Positions 45,254-54,113 of a stretch of DNA of 64,000 nt are shown piece by piece. The first letter of the stretch is position 1, and each line of letters begins with the position of its first letter. The position numbers were made by a program, and so were the translations under genes. Source of the stretch: Terasakiella sp. SH-1 (GTDB taxonomy: Bacteria > Pseudomonadota > Alphaproteobacteria > Rhodospirillales > Terasakiellaceae). The stretch is from NCBI RefSeq assembly GCF_004564135.1, contig NZ_CP038255.1, forward strand, positions 3,521,501 to 3,585,500. The letters are read 5' to 3'. The notes under the pieces are model-generated. The model made no database searches, had not been told where the DNA came from, and saw only the letters and a list, made by a program, of their open reading frames with translations.

Positions 45254-46471
45254 ATGCCTCGTCGTATTGCCTATGATGTCTTATGCCAAGTTTTTGGTAA
45301 GAAACGCCCGATGGATGAGGCTTATAATACCCATCCTCACCTTGAAAAACTGACGCCTAAAGCACGGACTTTTTGTCGTGCACTTTTGACCACCACGGTG
45401 CGCAATCGCGGTTTTATCGATCATTTGATTGATGAGTGTCTGGATAAACGGCCTAAAGGGCGCAATCGTGATGTGTTAAATATCATGCGTTTAGGGGTTG
45501 CCCAGCTCTATTTCATGCATGTGCCCCCTCATGCAGTCCTCTCAGAAGCACAAGTGCTGACAGGGCGGGTGAAATTTATGCAGTTTAAAAAGCTCGTAAA
45601 TGCAGTGCTGCGTCGCATTGATCGTGAAAGGAAAGAATATCCAGCAGATTTAATTGCAAGGAAAAACATTCCGGATTGGTTATATTCCACATGGGAAAAG
45701 GCTTATGGCGAAGAAAAAGCTCTGAAAATTGCCAAGGCCCATTTGAAAGAAGCGCCACTGGATATTACACCGAAATATGCAGATGAAGCTAAAATTTGGG
45801 CTGAACGCCTGAAAGGTGAAGTGCTTGAAAGCGGCACGGTGCGTCTGCCTGTGGGAGGACGTATTGAAGAATTGGATGGTTATGAAAATGGTTCTTGGTG
45901 GGTACAGGATGCTGCAGCCAGTCATCCTGTGAAAATGATGGGTAATGTGGATGGGAAGCGTGTCCTTGATCTTTGTGCTGCCCCGGGTGGAAAGACCATG
46001 CAATTAGCCGCGGCTGGAGCGGATGTCATTGCGGTGGATAAATCGAAAAACCGCCTGAAACGCCTAGAGGAAAACCTGGAACGCACCCGTCTGTTTGCTG
46101 AAATTGTCCAAGCCGATCTGATGGAATGGGAGCCAGATGATTTTGTCGATATGATCTTGCTGGATGCACCTTGTTCCGCAACCGGAACATTGCGCCGCCA
46201 CCCCGACGGCCTATGGACGAAAAAGGAAGAAGGCATCAAGGCCATGTCTGATATTCAGGGCAAACTCTGGCACCGAGTGTCCGATTGGGTGCGCTCTGGC
46301 GGTAAAATTGTTTACTGCACTTGTTCTCTTCAGCCTGAAGAAAGTGAACTTATGCTCAAAGCTTTCTTAAAAGGTCATAAGAATTTTGAAGTTGAAGGTG
46401 AGGTTTATCGTTCTACGCCGGATGAAGGTGGAGATGGTTTCTTTGCTGTGATGGTTAAGAAGGTGTCTTGA
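45254..46471 (+). CDS. rsmB: 16S rRNA m5C967-type methyltransferase RsmB
   Basis: 405 residues: an N-terminal NusB-like RNA-binding helical domain (residues ~1-135) followed by a Rossmann methyltransferase. Motif I is VLDLCAAPGGKTMQLA, and the two catalytic cysteines lie in LDAPCSATGTLRRHPDG and YCTCSLQPEE. Length and domain order are typical for RsmB. Its 3' end overlaps the convergent glycosyltransferase gene by 17 bases. Confidence 0.92.
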   Translation: MPRRIAYDVLCQVFGKKRPMDEAYNTHPHLEKLTPKARTFCRALLTTTVRNRGFIDHLIDECLDKRPKGRNRDVLNIMRLGVAQLYFMHVPPHAVLSEAQVLTGRVKFMQFKKLVNAVLRRIDRERKEYPADLIARKNIPDWLYSTWEKAYGEEKALKIAKAHLKEAPLDITPKYADEAKIWAERLKGEVLESGTVRLPVGGRIEELDGYENGSWWVQDAAASHPVKMMGNVDGKRVLDLCAAPGGKTMQLAAAGADVIAVDKSKNRLKRLEENLERTRLFAEIVQADLMEWEPDDFVDMILLDAPCSATGTLRRHPDGLWTKKEEGIKAMSDIQGKLWHRVSDWVRSGGKIVYCTCSLQPEESELMLKAFLKGHKNFEVEGEVYRSTPDEGGDGFFAVMVKKVS

Positions 46472-47648
46472 TTGATTCCGGGAGTGATTTGTTATTCAAC
46501 ATACTTTGATAGAGTTCTTCATATTGAGCAACACATGTCTCAATTGAGAACTTCTCTTTGATAAGTTCTTGACCCCGAAGCCCCATTTCTTTCATTTTGT
46601 TGGAATCCTTGCTGATTCGAAGTAACGCTTGAGCAAGTTCTGCAGGGTTCTTGGCTGGGACAATATAGCCGTTTTTATTATTCTCAACCACATCGGGATT
46701 CCCCCCCACATTGGTGACAACCATGGGAAGTCCACTTGCCATAGCTTCTAAAACAGCGTTGGAAAACCCTTCTTCATGGGAACACAATAGGCCAATATCT
46801 GATGATTTAAGTAAATCACCGATATCTGTTCTTTGGCCTAAGAAATGAACTTTGTGTTCAAGTTTTAGCTCTTGTAAGCGTTGAACCAAATGTTTGCGAT
46901 ATCCGTTGTCGTAACCTGCACAAATAACTTGCCAATTTTCTGGAAGATCTTTTTCTATCAAATCCAACGCATTAATCAGATCCATATGTCCTTTGTAAGG
47001 GATAAGATTTGCCACAAGGATAAATACCAAATCACTTTCTTTCAAACCAATGGATTGGCGGATCGATTTTTGATCAACCTGTAACGCAAACGGTTCTATT
47101 TCTATTCCGTTATAAATAAGGCCAAGCTTTGATTCTGAAACGTACTCATCATTATTCAGATTTTCAATAACTGCTTTTGAATTCCCGAGAATACCATGCA
47201 TATAGCTATGTAGTTTCTTCTCAATTTTTGCGAAAAATGGGCGACGCTGTTGATAAATATTCAGACTGCGACGACTCATTAAACGAATAGGGTTTGCTGC
47301 AAGAACAGATAAAGGCCCACCTACTAAATAAGCAGCTGGCAGAAAAAAATGGGTAATATTCGGACGCTGGAAAAGAAAATGACAGAAAAGCCGCAGAACC
47401 TGAATAAACATACTCAACAGCCTGAATGGTTTTCTCATTAGACCTGTGAAAGGTACAGAGAGCGCATGTTGGACTGAGACGCCAGCTTTTTCAAAGTCGT
47501 CAGATAATTTTCCAGGCTCCGACAAAGAATAAAGGTTGATCGTCCAGCCTCTTGTAACAAGTCCACGACAAATGCGCAGTAAATGCATTTCGGCGCCACC
47601 GATGTTTGTGGTGCCGATAACATACGTAATCGTTTTATTTTTTGTCAT
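46455..47648 (-). CDS. Family-4 glycosyltransferase
   Basis: 397-residue GT4 enzyme. The N-terminal loop is VIGTTNIGGAEMHLLRI; the C-terminal half has ILVANLIPYKGHMDLI and the E-x7-E block HEEGFSNAVLEAMASGLPMVVTNVGG. It stands apart from the main glycan locus between rsmB and a YbjQ gene, eight bases downstream of the latter. It probably modifies lipopolysaccharide or another glycan. Convergent overlap with rsmB is 17 bases. Confidence 0.9.
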   Translation of the reverse strand: MTKNKTITYVIGTTNIGGAEMHLLRICRGLVTRGWTINLYSLSEPGKLSDDFEKAGVSVQHALSVPFTGLMRKPFRLLSMFIQVLRLFCHFLFQRPNITHFFLPAAYLVGGPLSVLAANPIRLMSRRSLNIYQQRRPFFAKIEKKLHSYMHGILGNSKAVIENLNNDEYVSESKLGLIYNGIEIEPFALQVDQKSIRQSIGLKESDLVFILVANLIPYKGHMDLINALDLIEKDLPENWQVICAGYDNGYRKHLVQRLQELKLEHKVHFLGQRTDIGDLLKSSDIGLLCSHEEGFSNAVLEAMASGLPMVVTNVGGNPDVVENNKNGYIVPAKNPAELAQALLRISKDSNKMKEMGLRGQELIKEKFSIETCVAQYEELYQSMLNNKSLPESIKTPS

Positions 47649-47655
47649 GCTTAAT

Positions 47656-47979
47656 TTAAGCGAACTTTACAGCTGTCCCATTTGCAGAAACCATCAGCAT
47701 TGTTTTTTGATCGCCACCAATAACTTCATAATCAAGGTCAATTGCAACGACTGCATCCGCACCGAGTTCTTGGGCTTCGGCCATCATGTCTTCCAGAGCC
47801 GCTTCTTTAGCTTTACGAAATTCTTTTTCATACGCGCCAGAACGCCCGCCAACTACATCGCGGATGCCTGCAAAAAAATCTTTGAACAGGTTGGCTCCCA
47901 AGATCGCTTCACCAGAAACAATGCCACAGTATTCAGAAACAGTTTTACCTTCTACATTATCCGTTGTGGTAACGATCAT
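47656..47979 (-). CDS. YbjQ/UPF0145-family protein
   Basis: 107-residue protein of the YbjQ family (heavy-metal-binding-like fold). [26 protein letters not shown] and [15 protein letters not shown] are the conserved parts; these proteins form a pentamer of unknown cellular role. The ATG at 47979 has AGGA nearby and is preferred over a nine-residue longer start. It is probably cotranscribed with the downstream glycosyltransferase. Confidence 0.88.
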   Translation of the reverse strand: MIVTTTDNVEGKTVSEYCGIVSGEAILGANLFKDFFAGIRDVVGGRSGAYEKEFRKAKEAALEDMMAEAQELGADAVVAIDLDYEVIGGDQKTMLMVSANGTAVKFA

Positions 47980-48084
47980 GATGATATTCCTTATTTTAAA
48001 TGGCAAAAATACTGTCTAATATTCAATTATCGTTTAGGTTAATGCAATATTTTTATACCTTCCAGCCGTTATTTGAGCCGAGAG

Positions 48085-49179
48085 ATGTCATTTATCACAA
48101 GAAACCCCCGTATTACAATGACCCTCGTGATGTTATTGTTCCTTCTTGTCCTTGTGGTGATGACTGAAATGTTCCTTTCTTTGACGGCACAAGGGCATCA
48201 GCGAAATACATCTAGCCAGAATCGTCATCTGCTTTTGCGTGAATGGCATCCCAATACGGATTATCGTTTTAGAACACCTGAAAGCCGTTTTTCTGAAAAT
48301 GAAAACGTGCCTGACTTTTATGAAATTTCAACGGATGAAAATGGTTTTATTCTTCCAAACAAACAACATGCAATAGCAGATAAAACATTGGTATTTTTAG
48401 GGGGGTCCACAACGGAATGCATGTTTGTTGATCCTAAAAAAAGATTTCCTTATCTGACGGGGCGTTTGTTGGCAGATCAAACATCTCTTAAAGTGAACAG
48501 TTATAATGCGGGGCGTTCTGGTAATAATGTTATGATGTCCAATCTACAGCTTATGGGGAAAATTATTCCGATGAGGCCAGATTACGTGATCATGATGCAT
48601 GGGGTGAATGATATAGGTGTATTAGGGCGTAAGGATGGTTATTGGACCGATCATCCGACCTTCTCATTAGTTCGGGCTCCAAAGTCCGGGCTTGTCCCTT
48701 TTTTACTTCAAATACGCGATGCGACTGTTCCGCTAACTTATCGTGCCTTGAAAAGTGGCATATTAAAATTTAAGCAGCTTGTCGTCTCTCCGGCCCATGC
48801 ACAAAATGGGATGGATAAAGGGAAGTCTTTTGAAAGTGCATTGCGAACTTTTGTCAGAACAGCGAAAGCTTGGCAGATAAAGCCCGTTTTAATGACGCAG
48901 GTGGTACTTAACAATCAGGACTCAAAGTCGGAATACCTCTCTAAAGAACAATTGGCCAAGGGAGGTTTTAATCAAGGACAATTTGAAGATATGCAGAGAT
49001 ATTTCAATGAAATTACGCGCTCTGTCGCTCTTTCAGAAGGGGCACTTTTAATTGATTTGGTAAAGGCTAAGGTCTGGACAGGTCAAGACTTATACGATGA
49101 TCTGCATTATTCAGATCAAGGCTCAGAAAAAGTGGCACGTATTATTAGTCAGCATATTCAACAAGATTTGAAACAATAA
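48085..49179 (+). CDS. Membrane-anchored SGNH/GDSL-family hydrolase
   Basis: 364 residues. An N-terminal hydrophobic segment (TMTLVMLLFLLVLVVMTEMFL) anchors it in the inner membrane with the enzyme outside. SGNH blocks are visible: FLGGSTTE (nucleophile Ser), NAGRSGNN (Gly), MHGVND (Asn) and DDLHYSDQG (Asp/His). It is likely to act as an esterase or O-acyltransferase on a glycan. The ATG at 48085 is chosen over an in-frame TTG at 48073. A bidirectional terminator follows. Confidence 0.8.
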   Translation: MSFITRNPRITMTLVMLLFLLVLVVMTEMFLSLTAQGHQRNTSSQNRHLLLREWHPNTDYRFRTPESRFSENENVPDFYEISTDENGFILPNKQHAIADKTLVFLGGSTTECMFVDPKKRFPYLTGRLLADQTSLKVNSYNAGRSGNNVMMSNLQLMGKIIPMRPDYVIMMHGVNDIGVLGRKDGYWTDHPTFSLVRAPKSGLVPFLLQIRDATVPLTYRALKSGILKFKQLVVSPAHAQNGMDKGKSFESALRTFVRTAKAWQIKPVLMTQVVLNNQDSKSEYLSKEQLAKGGFNQGQFEDMQRYFNEITRSVALSEGALLIDLVKAKVWTGQDLYDDLHYSDQGSEKVARIISQHIQQDLKQ

Positions 49180-49215
49180 AAAAACTGGTTCCAAAAAATA
49201 TGGAACCAGCTTTAA
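49178..49215. terminator. Bidirectional rho-independent terminator
   Basis: CTGGTTCC (49185-49192) and GGAACCAG (49202-49209) form an eight-base perfect stem with a nine-base A-rich loop, preceded by an A run and followed by CTTTAAA. It serves the SGNH gene and, in reverse, purH. Confidence 0.8.
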
Positions 49216-49234
49216 ACCTATAAGCAGCAATGGC

Positions 49235-50809
49235 TTAGTGACGGAAGTGACGCATGCCGGTCATGACCATAGCAAGGCCACGTTCGTTTGCTGCGGCAAT
49301 AACTTCTTCATCACGGATAGAGCCACCCGGCTGGATCACAGCTGTTGCCCCAGCTTCGGCGGCTTCAATCAAGCCATCTGCAAACGGGAAGAATGCGTCA
49401 GAGGCTACAACAGAACCTTTTGCCCAGCTCTCATTTTCACCCGCTGTCTTGGCTGCTTGTTCAGCGCGGAAGGCTGCGATACGACAAGAGTTGACACGGC
49501 TCATTTGGCCGGCACCGACACCCACGGTCATATTGTTTTTGCAATAAACAATCGCGTTTGATTTCACATGCTTACAGACAGTGAAGGCAAAGCGCAGGTC
49601 TTTCATTTCAGCTTCTGTCGGCTGGCGTTCTGTCACCACCTTGAAGTCATCAGAGAAAATTTGGTTGTCTTTAGACTGGATCAGATGACCACCGGACATG
49701 GTTTTAACCATGGCAGCTGTATCTGCCGGTGTTGGCATGCCGCCTGTGCGCAAAACACGAACGTTTTTCTTACCAGACAGGATAGAAAGAGCTTCTTCGT
49801 CAATTTCCGGTGCAATCACCACTTCAAGGAAGATTTTGGACAGTTCTTCGGCTGTTTTGCCATCCAGTGTCTTGTTAAAGGCCACGATGCCGCCAAAGGC
49901 ACTTTCAGTGTCACAGGAATAAGCACGCAGATAAGCGTCTGTCAGGTTATCCCCAACGGCTACACCACATGGGTTGGCGTGTTTCACAATCACACAGGCA
50001 TTGTCGTCCTGGAATTCAGAGACCAGCTCAAATGCTGCGTCTGTATCATTCACATTGTTATAAGACAGTTCTTTACCGTTGAGCTGTTCAGCCGTTGCCA
50101 CGCCAGGGCGGTTTTCACCCGTGACATAGAAAGCCGCAGACTGGTGAGAATTCTCGCCATAACGCATGGTTTGTTTCAATTCGCCTGCAAAGACTTTGCG
50201 TTTTGGGTATTCGATATCGAGCTGAGAGGTATACCAGTTGGAAATGGCTGCGTCATAAGCCCCTGTGCGGGCATAGGCTGTAGCGGACATGCGCTTGCGG
50301 AACGTTTCTGTTGTACCGCCGTTGTTCAGTTTCATTTCTTCCAAAACAGCGTCATAGTCTTCCACATCCACAACGGTGACAACACCTTGCCAGTTTTTGG
50401 CAGAGGCACGGATCATGGCCGGACCACCGATGTCGATATTTTCAATACAGGTATCAAAATCGGCACCTGCAGCCACTGTAGATTCAAAGGGGTAGAGATT
50501 TACCGCCAAAAGGTCGATCGGCGCGATGCCATGTTCATCCATGGCTGCGACATGTTCATCATTGTCACGCAGGGCCAGCAGGCCACCGTGAATTTTTGGG
50601 TGCAGGGTCTTCACGCGGCCATCCATGATTTCCGGGAAACCTGTGTGAGAGGAAACCTCAATCACCGGAATGCCGGCCTCTTTCAGCGCTTTGAACGTAC
50701 CGCCTGTTGAGAGCAGTTCAACATCTTGATCAGCCAAGGCTTTGGCGAAATCAACCAGACCAGTTTTATCGGAAACAGACAGTAATGCGCGACGGATGGG
50801 AGTAGCCAT
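49235..50809 (-). CDS. purH: Bifunctional AICAR transformylase / IMP cyclohydrolase PurH
   Basis: 524 residues, the usual PurH length. The N-terminal MGS-like cyclohydrolase domain has [22 protein letters not shown] and [15 protein letters not shown]. The C-terminal transformylase domain carries the catalytic Lys-His of [12 protein letters not shown]. It catalyses the last two steps of purine synthesis to IMP. It stands alone and terminates at the hairpin around 49197. Higher GC than the glycan region, in keeping with core genes. Confidence 0.97.
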   Translation of the reverse strand: MATPIRRALLSVSDKTGLVDFAKALADQDVELLSTGGTFKALKEAGIPVIEVSSHTGFPEIMDGRVKTLHPKIHGGLLALRDNDEHVAAMDEHGIAPIDLLAVNLYPFESTVAAGADFDTCIENIDIGGPAMIRASAKNWQGVVTVVDVEDYDAVLEEMKLNNGGTTETFRKRMSATAYARTGAYDAAISNWYTSQLDIEYPKRKVFAGELKQTMRYGENSHQSAAFYVTGENRPGVATAEQLNGKELSYNNVNDTDAAFELVSEFQDDNACVIVKHANPCGVAVGDNLTDAYLRAYSCDTESAFGGIVAFNKTLDGKTAEELSKIFLEVVIAPEIDEEALSILSGKKNVRVLRTGGMPTPADTAAMVKTMSGGHLIQSKDNQIFSDDFKVVTERQPTEAEMKDLRFAFTVCKHVKSNAIVYCKNNMTVGVGAGQMSRVNSCRIAAFRAEQAAKTAGENESWAKGSVVASDAFFPFADGLIEAAEAGATAVIQPGGSIRDEEVIAAANERGLAMVMTGMRHFRH

Positions 50810-50967
50810 GATGAGACCCTAAGCTCCTAATTCGAAAAGGGAGAAAAACTTGCGCTTCTCATATCAGAACTGGGGCCATCTGTTAATAGATAATTCACCT
50901 TTTGCACGACAGGTTGGGGATGTATATAAACACGCCTTGATATGCAAAATTCAAGAATGAGGGGACG

Positions 50968-51666
50968 ATGAAAGGTTTTGTCTTAACTTTAGTCTGTTGG
51001 CTTTGCATTTCCTTGCCTGTTTCGGCACAGGAACAGTTGCGTTTTGGCTATATTGAATTTGCCCCTGCCTTTTACACATCCCCAACTGGCCAACCCAAAG
51101 GCGATTTGATTAAGACATTTGGTAAAATTGCACAAAAAGCCGGCTTTTACTGGACGGCAAAAAGTTATCCTACACCAAGATTGTTGCGTAATTTGCAGAC
51201 GGGTGATGTGGATGTCACCATGTTGGTGCGCCATCCCTTATTTGAAAATGCGGCCTTGATGGGGGACCTGCCCGTCGGGAAAATCCGCTTGCGGGCCTAT
51301 CGCAAACCCGATCAAGTTGCCGTGACGAAATTGACAGATTTACAGGGTAAATCCATTATTACGATTTTGGGTTATGGGTATGGCGGACAGATCAAATATA
51401 TTGATGATCCGGCCAACCGTATTGAAAAATATGCGGTACTGGATCACGGTTTGGCGGTAAAAATGTTACTGAATGGGCGGGCAGATTATTTACTGGATTA
51501 TGTCGGCCCAGTCCAAACGGCGATGGAGCACTTAAAGATTAACCCCGCTCAAGTTCAAGGTGATGTTATTCAGGACTCCGACGTGTTTCTCATTGTCTCT
51601 AAATCTGTTTCTAATCCGGAACAGCTCTTGAGAACCTTGCAAGTTGCCTATCAAGGCATACAATAA
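50968..51666 (+). CDS. Periplasmic solute-binding protein (SBP family 3-like)
   Basis: 232 residues. The signal peptide (residues ~1-20, FVLTLVCWLCISLPVSA) ends before QEQLRFGYIEFAPAF, the first strand of the type II binding fold. RPGDVDVTMLVRHPLF-like and DLQGKSIITILGYGYGG stretches match amino-acid-type or quinoprotein-associated binding proteins. No ABC permease is adjacent, so it may be an orphan receptor or sensor. Ligand unknown. Confidence 0.75.
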   Translation: MKGFVLTLVCWLCISLPVSAQEQLRFGYIEFAPAFYTSPTGQPKGDLIKTFGKIAQKAGFYWTAKSYPTPRLLRNLQTGDVDVTMLVRHPLFENAALMGDLPVGKIRLRAYRKPDQVAVTKLTDLQGKSIITILGYGYGGQIKYIDDPANRIEKYAVLDHGLAVKMLLNGRADYLLDYVGPVQTAMEHLKINPAQVQGDVIQDSDVFLIVSKSVSNPEQLLRTLQVAYQGIQ

Positions 51667-51682
51667 GATAAATAAAACAAAC

Positions 51683-51770
51683 GTCATTCCCAACTCGATT
51701 GGGAAACCGGTATGGCCTTGAGGTTATGGGAGTCTGGACCCTCAATCAAGTTGCAGGTGGCAGCGGGTTT
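51683..51770. repeat. Palindromic intergenic repeat-like element
   Basis: CGTCATTCCCAACTCGATTGGGAAACC contains a TCCCAA/TTGGGA stem (about 51687-51703), and a second half TGGACCCTCAATCAAGTTGCAGG follows. This is the look of the dispersed GTCATTCCC-type palindromes found in many alphaproteobacteria. Only one degenerate unit is seen here. It may also act as a transcript end for the upstream gene. Confidence 0.45.
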
Positions 51771-53969
51771 CTATTTTTCATCTTCTCCAACGGGTGTGCC
51801 AATCTCTTTGGCCAACTCTCGCACTTTGTCAATTTCTGGGTGCTTATCCTTTTCTGCCCGAGCCACATTACCAGAAAGATCAAAATCAAGGGAACGTACT
51901 CCTTCATCTAGAAGCTTAGTGATTTCATGATAAGCCGCTTTTCCTTCTTCTGTATGGTAAAGATGGGCAAAACGGTAGAAATAGAGTTCAAGAATGAGTG
52001 CTTGATCTATTGCACATTCGGAGGCTTCTTCCAGTTTCTTAATAGCCTCTTGGTCTCGCCCTTCTTCAAAGAAAATTTGCGCAAGGTTTCCAAGGCTATT
52101 TGCATGTTTAGGGTCTGCTGTAATCGCTTTGCAATAGTATTCTTCTGCTTGTTTTTTGCGTCCCTCTTGTTTGAGAAAGATCGCAAAGCTTCCTAAAGAG
52201 TCTGCATTTTCCGGATCTGTTTCAATAGTGAGGAGATAATATTCCTCAGCTTGTTTTTTGCGTCCTTCCTGTCTGAGAAAAAAGGCAAAATTCGCAAGAC
52301 AACTTGTGTTGTTAGGGTTTGCTTCAATAGCGCGGACAAAATATTCTTCGGCCTGTTCTTTTCGGTTCTCTTGATTGAGAAAAAGGGCAAAGTTTCCTAA
52401 ATAATCGGCATCATGGGGGGCTGCTTCGATAGTTTTGAGATAATATTCTTCAGCCTGTTCCATGCGCCCTTCTTGTTTAAGGAAGAGGGCATAATTTCCT
52501 AAATAATTTGCATTATTAGGGGCAATCCTTATAGCTTTAAGATAGTATTCTTCCGCTTGTTCTTTTCGACCTTCTTGTTTTAAGAAGTAAGCATAGTTTC
52601 TTAAAACATGGGCATTTGTTGGGTCTGCAGATATGGCATTTTGAAAGAAGTTTTCAGCCTTTTTTGTATCACCAACTTTTTCTAAATAGAGGGCATAATT
52701 CCCTAGAATTTTTGTATCTTTAGAATTCAGCTCAAGGGCCTTTTTGAAGATGCCTTTTGCTTTGTCCAATTGATTTGCTTCATACAGAAAAAGAGCATAG
52801 TTGCTGATTAGGGGGCTAAAATCCGGATATTTCTCGACTGCTTGGTCATATTCCATCATCGCTTTTATGGGTTCTTTTCGATGCTCATCAGTATGAAACT
52901 TTAAAAGGTTTTGCACGATTGCCCAGGCTTCGGAGTCGTCTTTGGCCTTTTGTGCCATTTTCTGGGTTTCAGCATTGGGACTGCGTGATGTTTCTTCAGC
53001 CTGTTGATTAAAATGAGCATGATAGGTTTCTTGTAAAGTTGTGAAACGATCCCATTTGGGGTGTTTAAGTTCAAGGTTTTGATGGAGGTGAAGCATAAGT
53101 TCATCAAAATCACGGTGTTCAACCCAGAAAACACCATGGTCACGCATCCATTGTCCAAGGTCATTATCAGGAAAAGTACGATTGACCCAATAAATAGGGA
53201 AATGTGGCCGGGTCCCCTTTAATAAGTCCATAATCGTTTGATCATTGCCCCCATAGCCAAGAAAAATAATGCCTTTTCGTTCCATGAGTTTTTGCAGGGC
53301 TTTTTTATATTCTTCATGTAGCTGCCCGGAAAGTTCTTCGGTTAAATGCAGGGGGGTGGTTTTAGCGTCTCCATGGAGTTTAAGGATAATCGGGCGGCTA
53401 GTGTTTTGTTCCAGATACGGAATAAGGGCGGAATCATTGATGGTTAGGGGTTTTTTATCGGTAAACAGGTAACAGGCATCTGCAACGAGATCATCAAAAT
53501 TGGTTGTCAGCACATGGTTACAGCGATGGGAAAAAGATGTTTCCGTCATCATCTTAACCAAGGTGGCATAGCCGGGGCCGGGGTCTTTGCCTTCAACAAG
53601 TTTTGAAGTTAGATTGAGCACAGCACCGGGGCGTTTGCCTGTCATATGTTCAATGACATTGGAATAAGAGCCTGCTAAATTTTCAGGGTTGAGAGTGTTG
53701 AAGATTGAGGCACCCCATTGAATATGGTCCTCTATTTCTTCTTCTTCACTGGGCGTGAAGTCATACCCCTCTTTTGCATATAAGTCTTTGAGCCAGCCAT
53801 TGACCAATTGAGAGGCAGCAGGGATTTTGGAGCTAACAGAAGCACCTGCCCCAATAAAGAAGACAAATTCATCAGAATCGTTTGTTAATTTGTCTTTTAG
53901 TTCTTTGACAAAACCTTCGACATTTAACTTTCTGATGATGGAAGCCTTGTTGTTATTCCCATCTGGCAT
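51771..53969 (-). CDS. SIR2-family protein with C-terminal TPR array
   Basis: 732 residues. The N-terminal SIR2 domain (about residues 25-310) has the NAD-binding FFIGAGASVSSKIP, TTNFDDLVADACYL and the catalytic His in ILKLHGDAK, and FLGYGGNDQTIMDL closes the fold. After a linker, eight 34-residue TPR units run to about residue 660; five of them (xLGNxAxFLKQEGRxxQAEEYY) are nearly alike. Bacterial SIR2 effectors often deplete NAD+ during phage infection, with a fused repeat or sensor domain. A defence role is therefore possible but unproven. It stands alone between a binding-protein gene and the acsA terminator. Confidence 0.85.
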   Translation of the reverse strand: MPDGNNNKASIIRKLNVEGFVKELKDKLTNDSDEFVFFIGAGASVSSKIPAASQLVNGWLKDLYAKEGYDFTPSEEEEIEDHIQWGASIFNTLNPENLAGSYSNVIEHMTGKRPGAVLNLTSKLVEGKDPGPGYATLVKMMTETSFSHRCNHVLTTNFDDLVADACYLFTDKKPLTINDSALIPYLEQNTSRPIILKLHGDAKTTPLHLTEELSGQLHEEYKKALQKLMERKGIIFLGYGGNDQTIMDLLKGTRPHFPIYWVNRTFPDNDLGQWMRDHGVFWVEHRDFDELMLHLHQNLELKHPKWDRFTTLQETYHAHFNQQAEETSRSPNAETQKMAQKAKDDSEAWAIVQNLLKFHTDEHRKEPIKAMMEYDQAVEKYPDFSPLISNYALFLYEANQLDKAKGIFKKALELNSKDTKILGNYALYLEKVGDTKKAENFFQNAISADPTNAHVLRNYAYFLKQEGRKEQAEEYYLKAIRIAPNNANYLGNYALFLKQEGRMEQAEEYYLKTIEAAPHDADYLGNFALFLNQENRKEQAEEYFVRAIEANPNNTSCLANFAFFLRQEGRKKQAEEYYLLTIETDPENADSLGSFAIFLKQEGRKKQAEEYYCKAITADPKHANSLGNLAQIFFEEGRDQEAIKKLEEASECAIDQALILELYFYRFAHLYHTEEGKAAYHEITKLLDEGVRSLDFDLSGNVARAEKDKHPEIDKVRELAKEIGTPVGEDEK

Positions 53970-54048
53970 CTGAAAATCCCTTTAAAAGCGTCTATTTTTA
54001 AATAATGCATTTTAAGGACGTTCTTTGCAAAAGAGCTAGATAAAAATA

Positions 54049-54077
54049 ACCCCCGCACCATTTTCAGGAACGGGGGT
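54049..54077 (-). terminator. Rho-independent terminator of acsA
   Basis: On the minus strand ACCCCCG (54071-54077) pairs with CGGGGGT (54049-54055) around a short loop, followed by TATTTTTA. It lies 37 bases after the acsA stop and before the SIR2-TPR gene start. Confidence 0.8.
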
Positions 54078-54113
54078 CGCTTTTGAGCTTAACGCGTCAA
54101 ATCACAGGACTAA

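Noticed and set aside
49568-50710. Long open frame (380 codons) opposite purH
   Set aside because: It lies wholly inside purH on the other strand, has Cys/His/Phe-rich composition typical of antisense reading, and no family motif.
52081-52760. Regular ~102-base repeats resembling a CRISPR-like or minisatellite array
   Set aside because: The period is exactly 34 codons and the repeats encode TPR units; there are no unique spacers and no cas genes.
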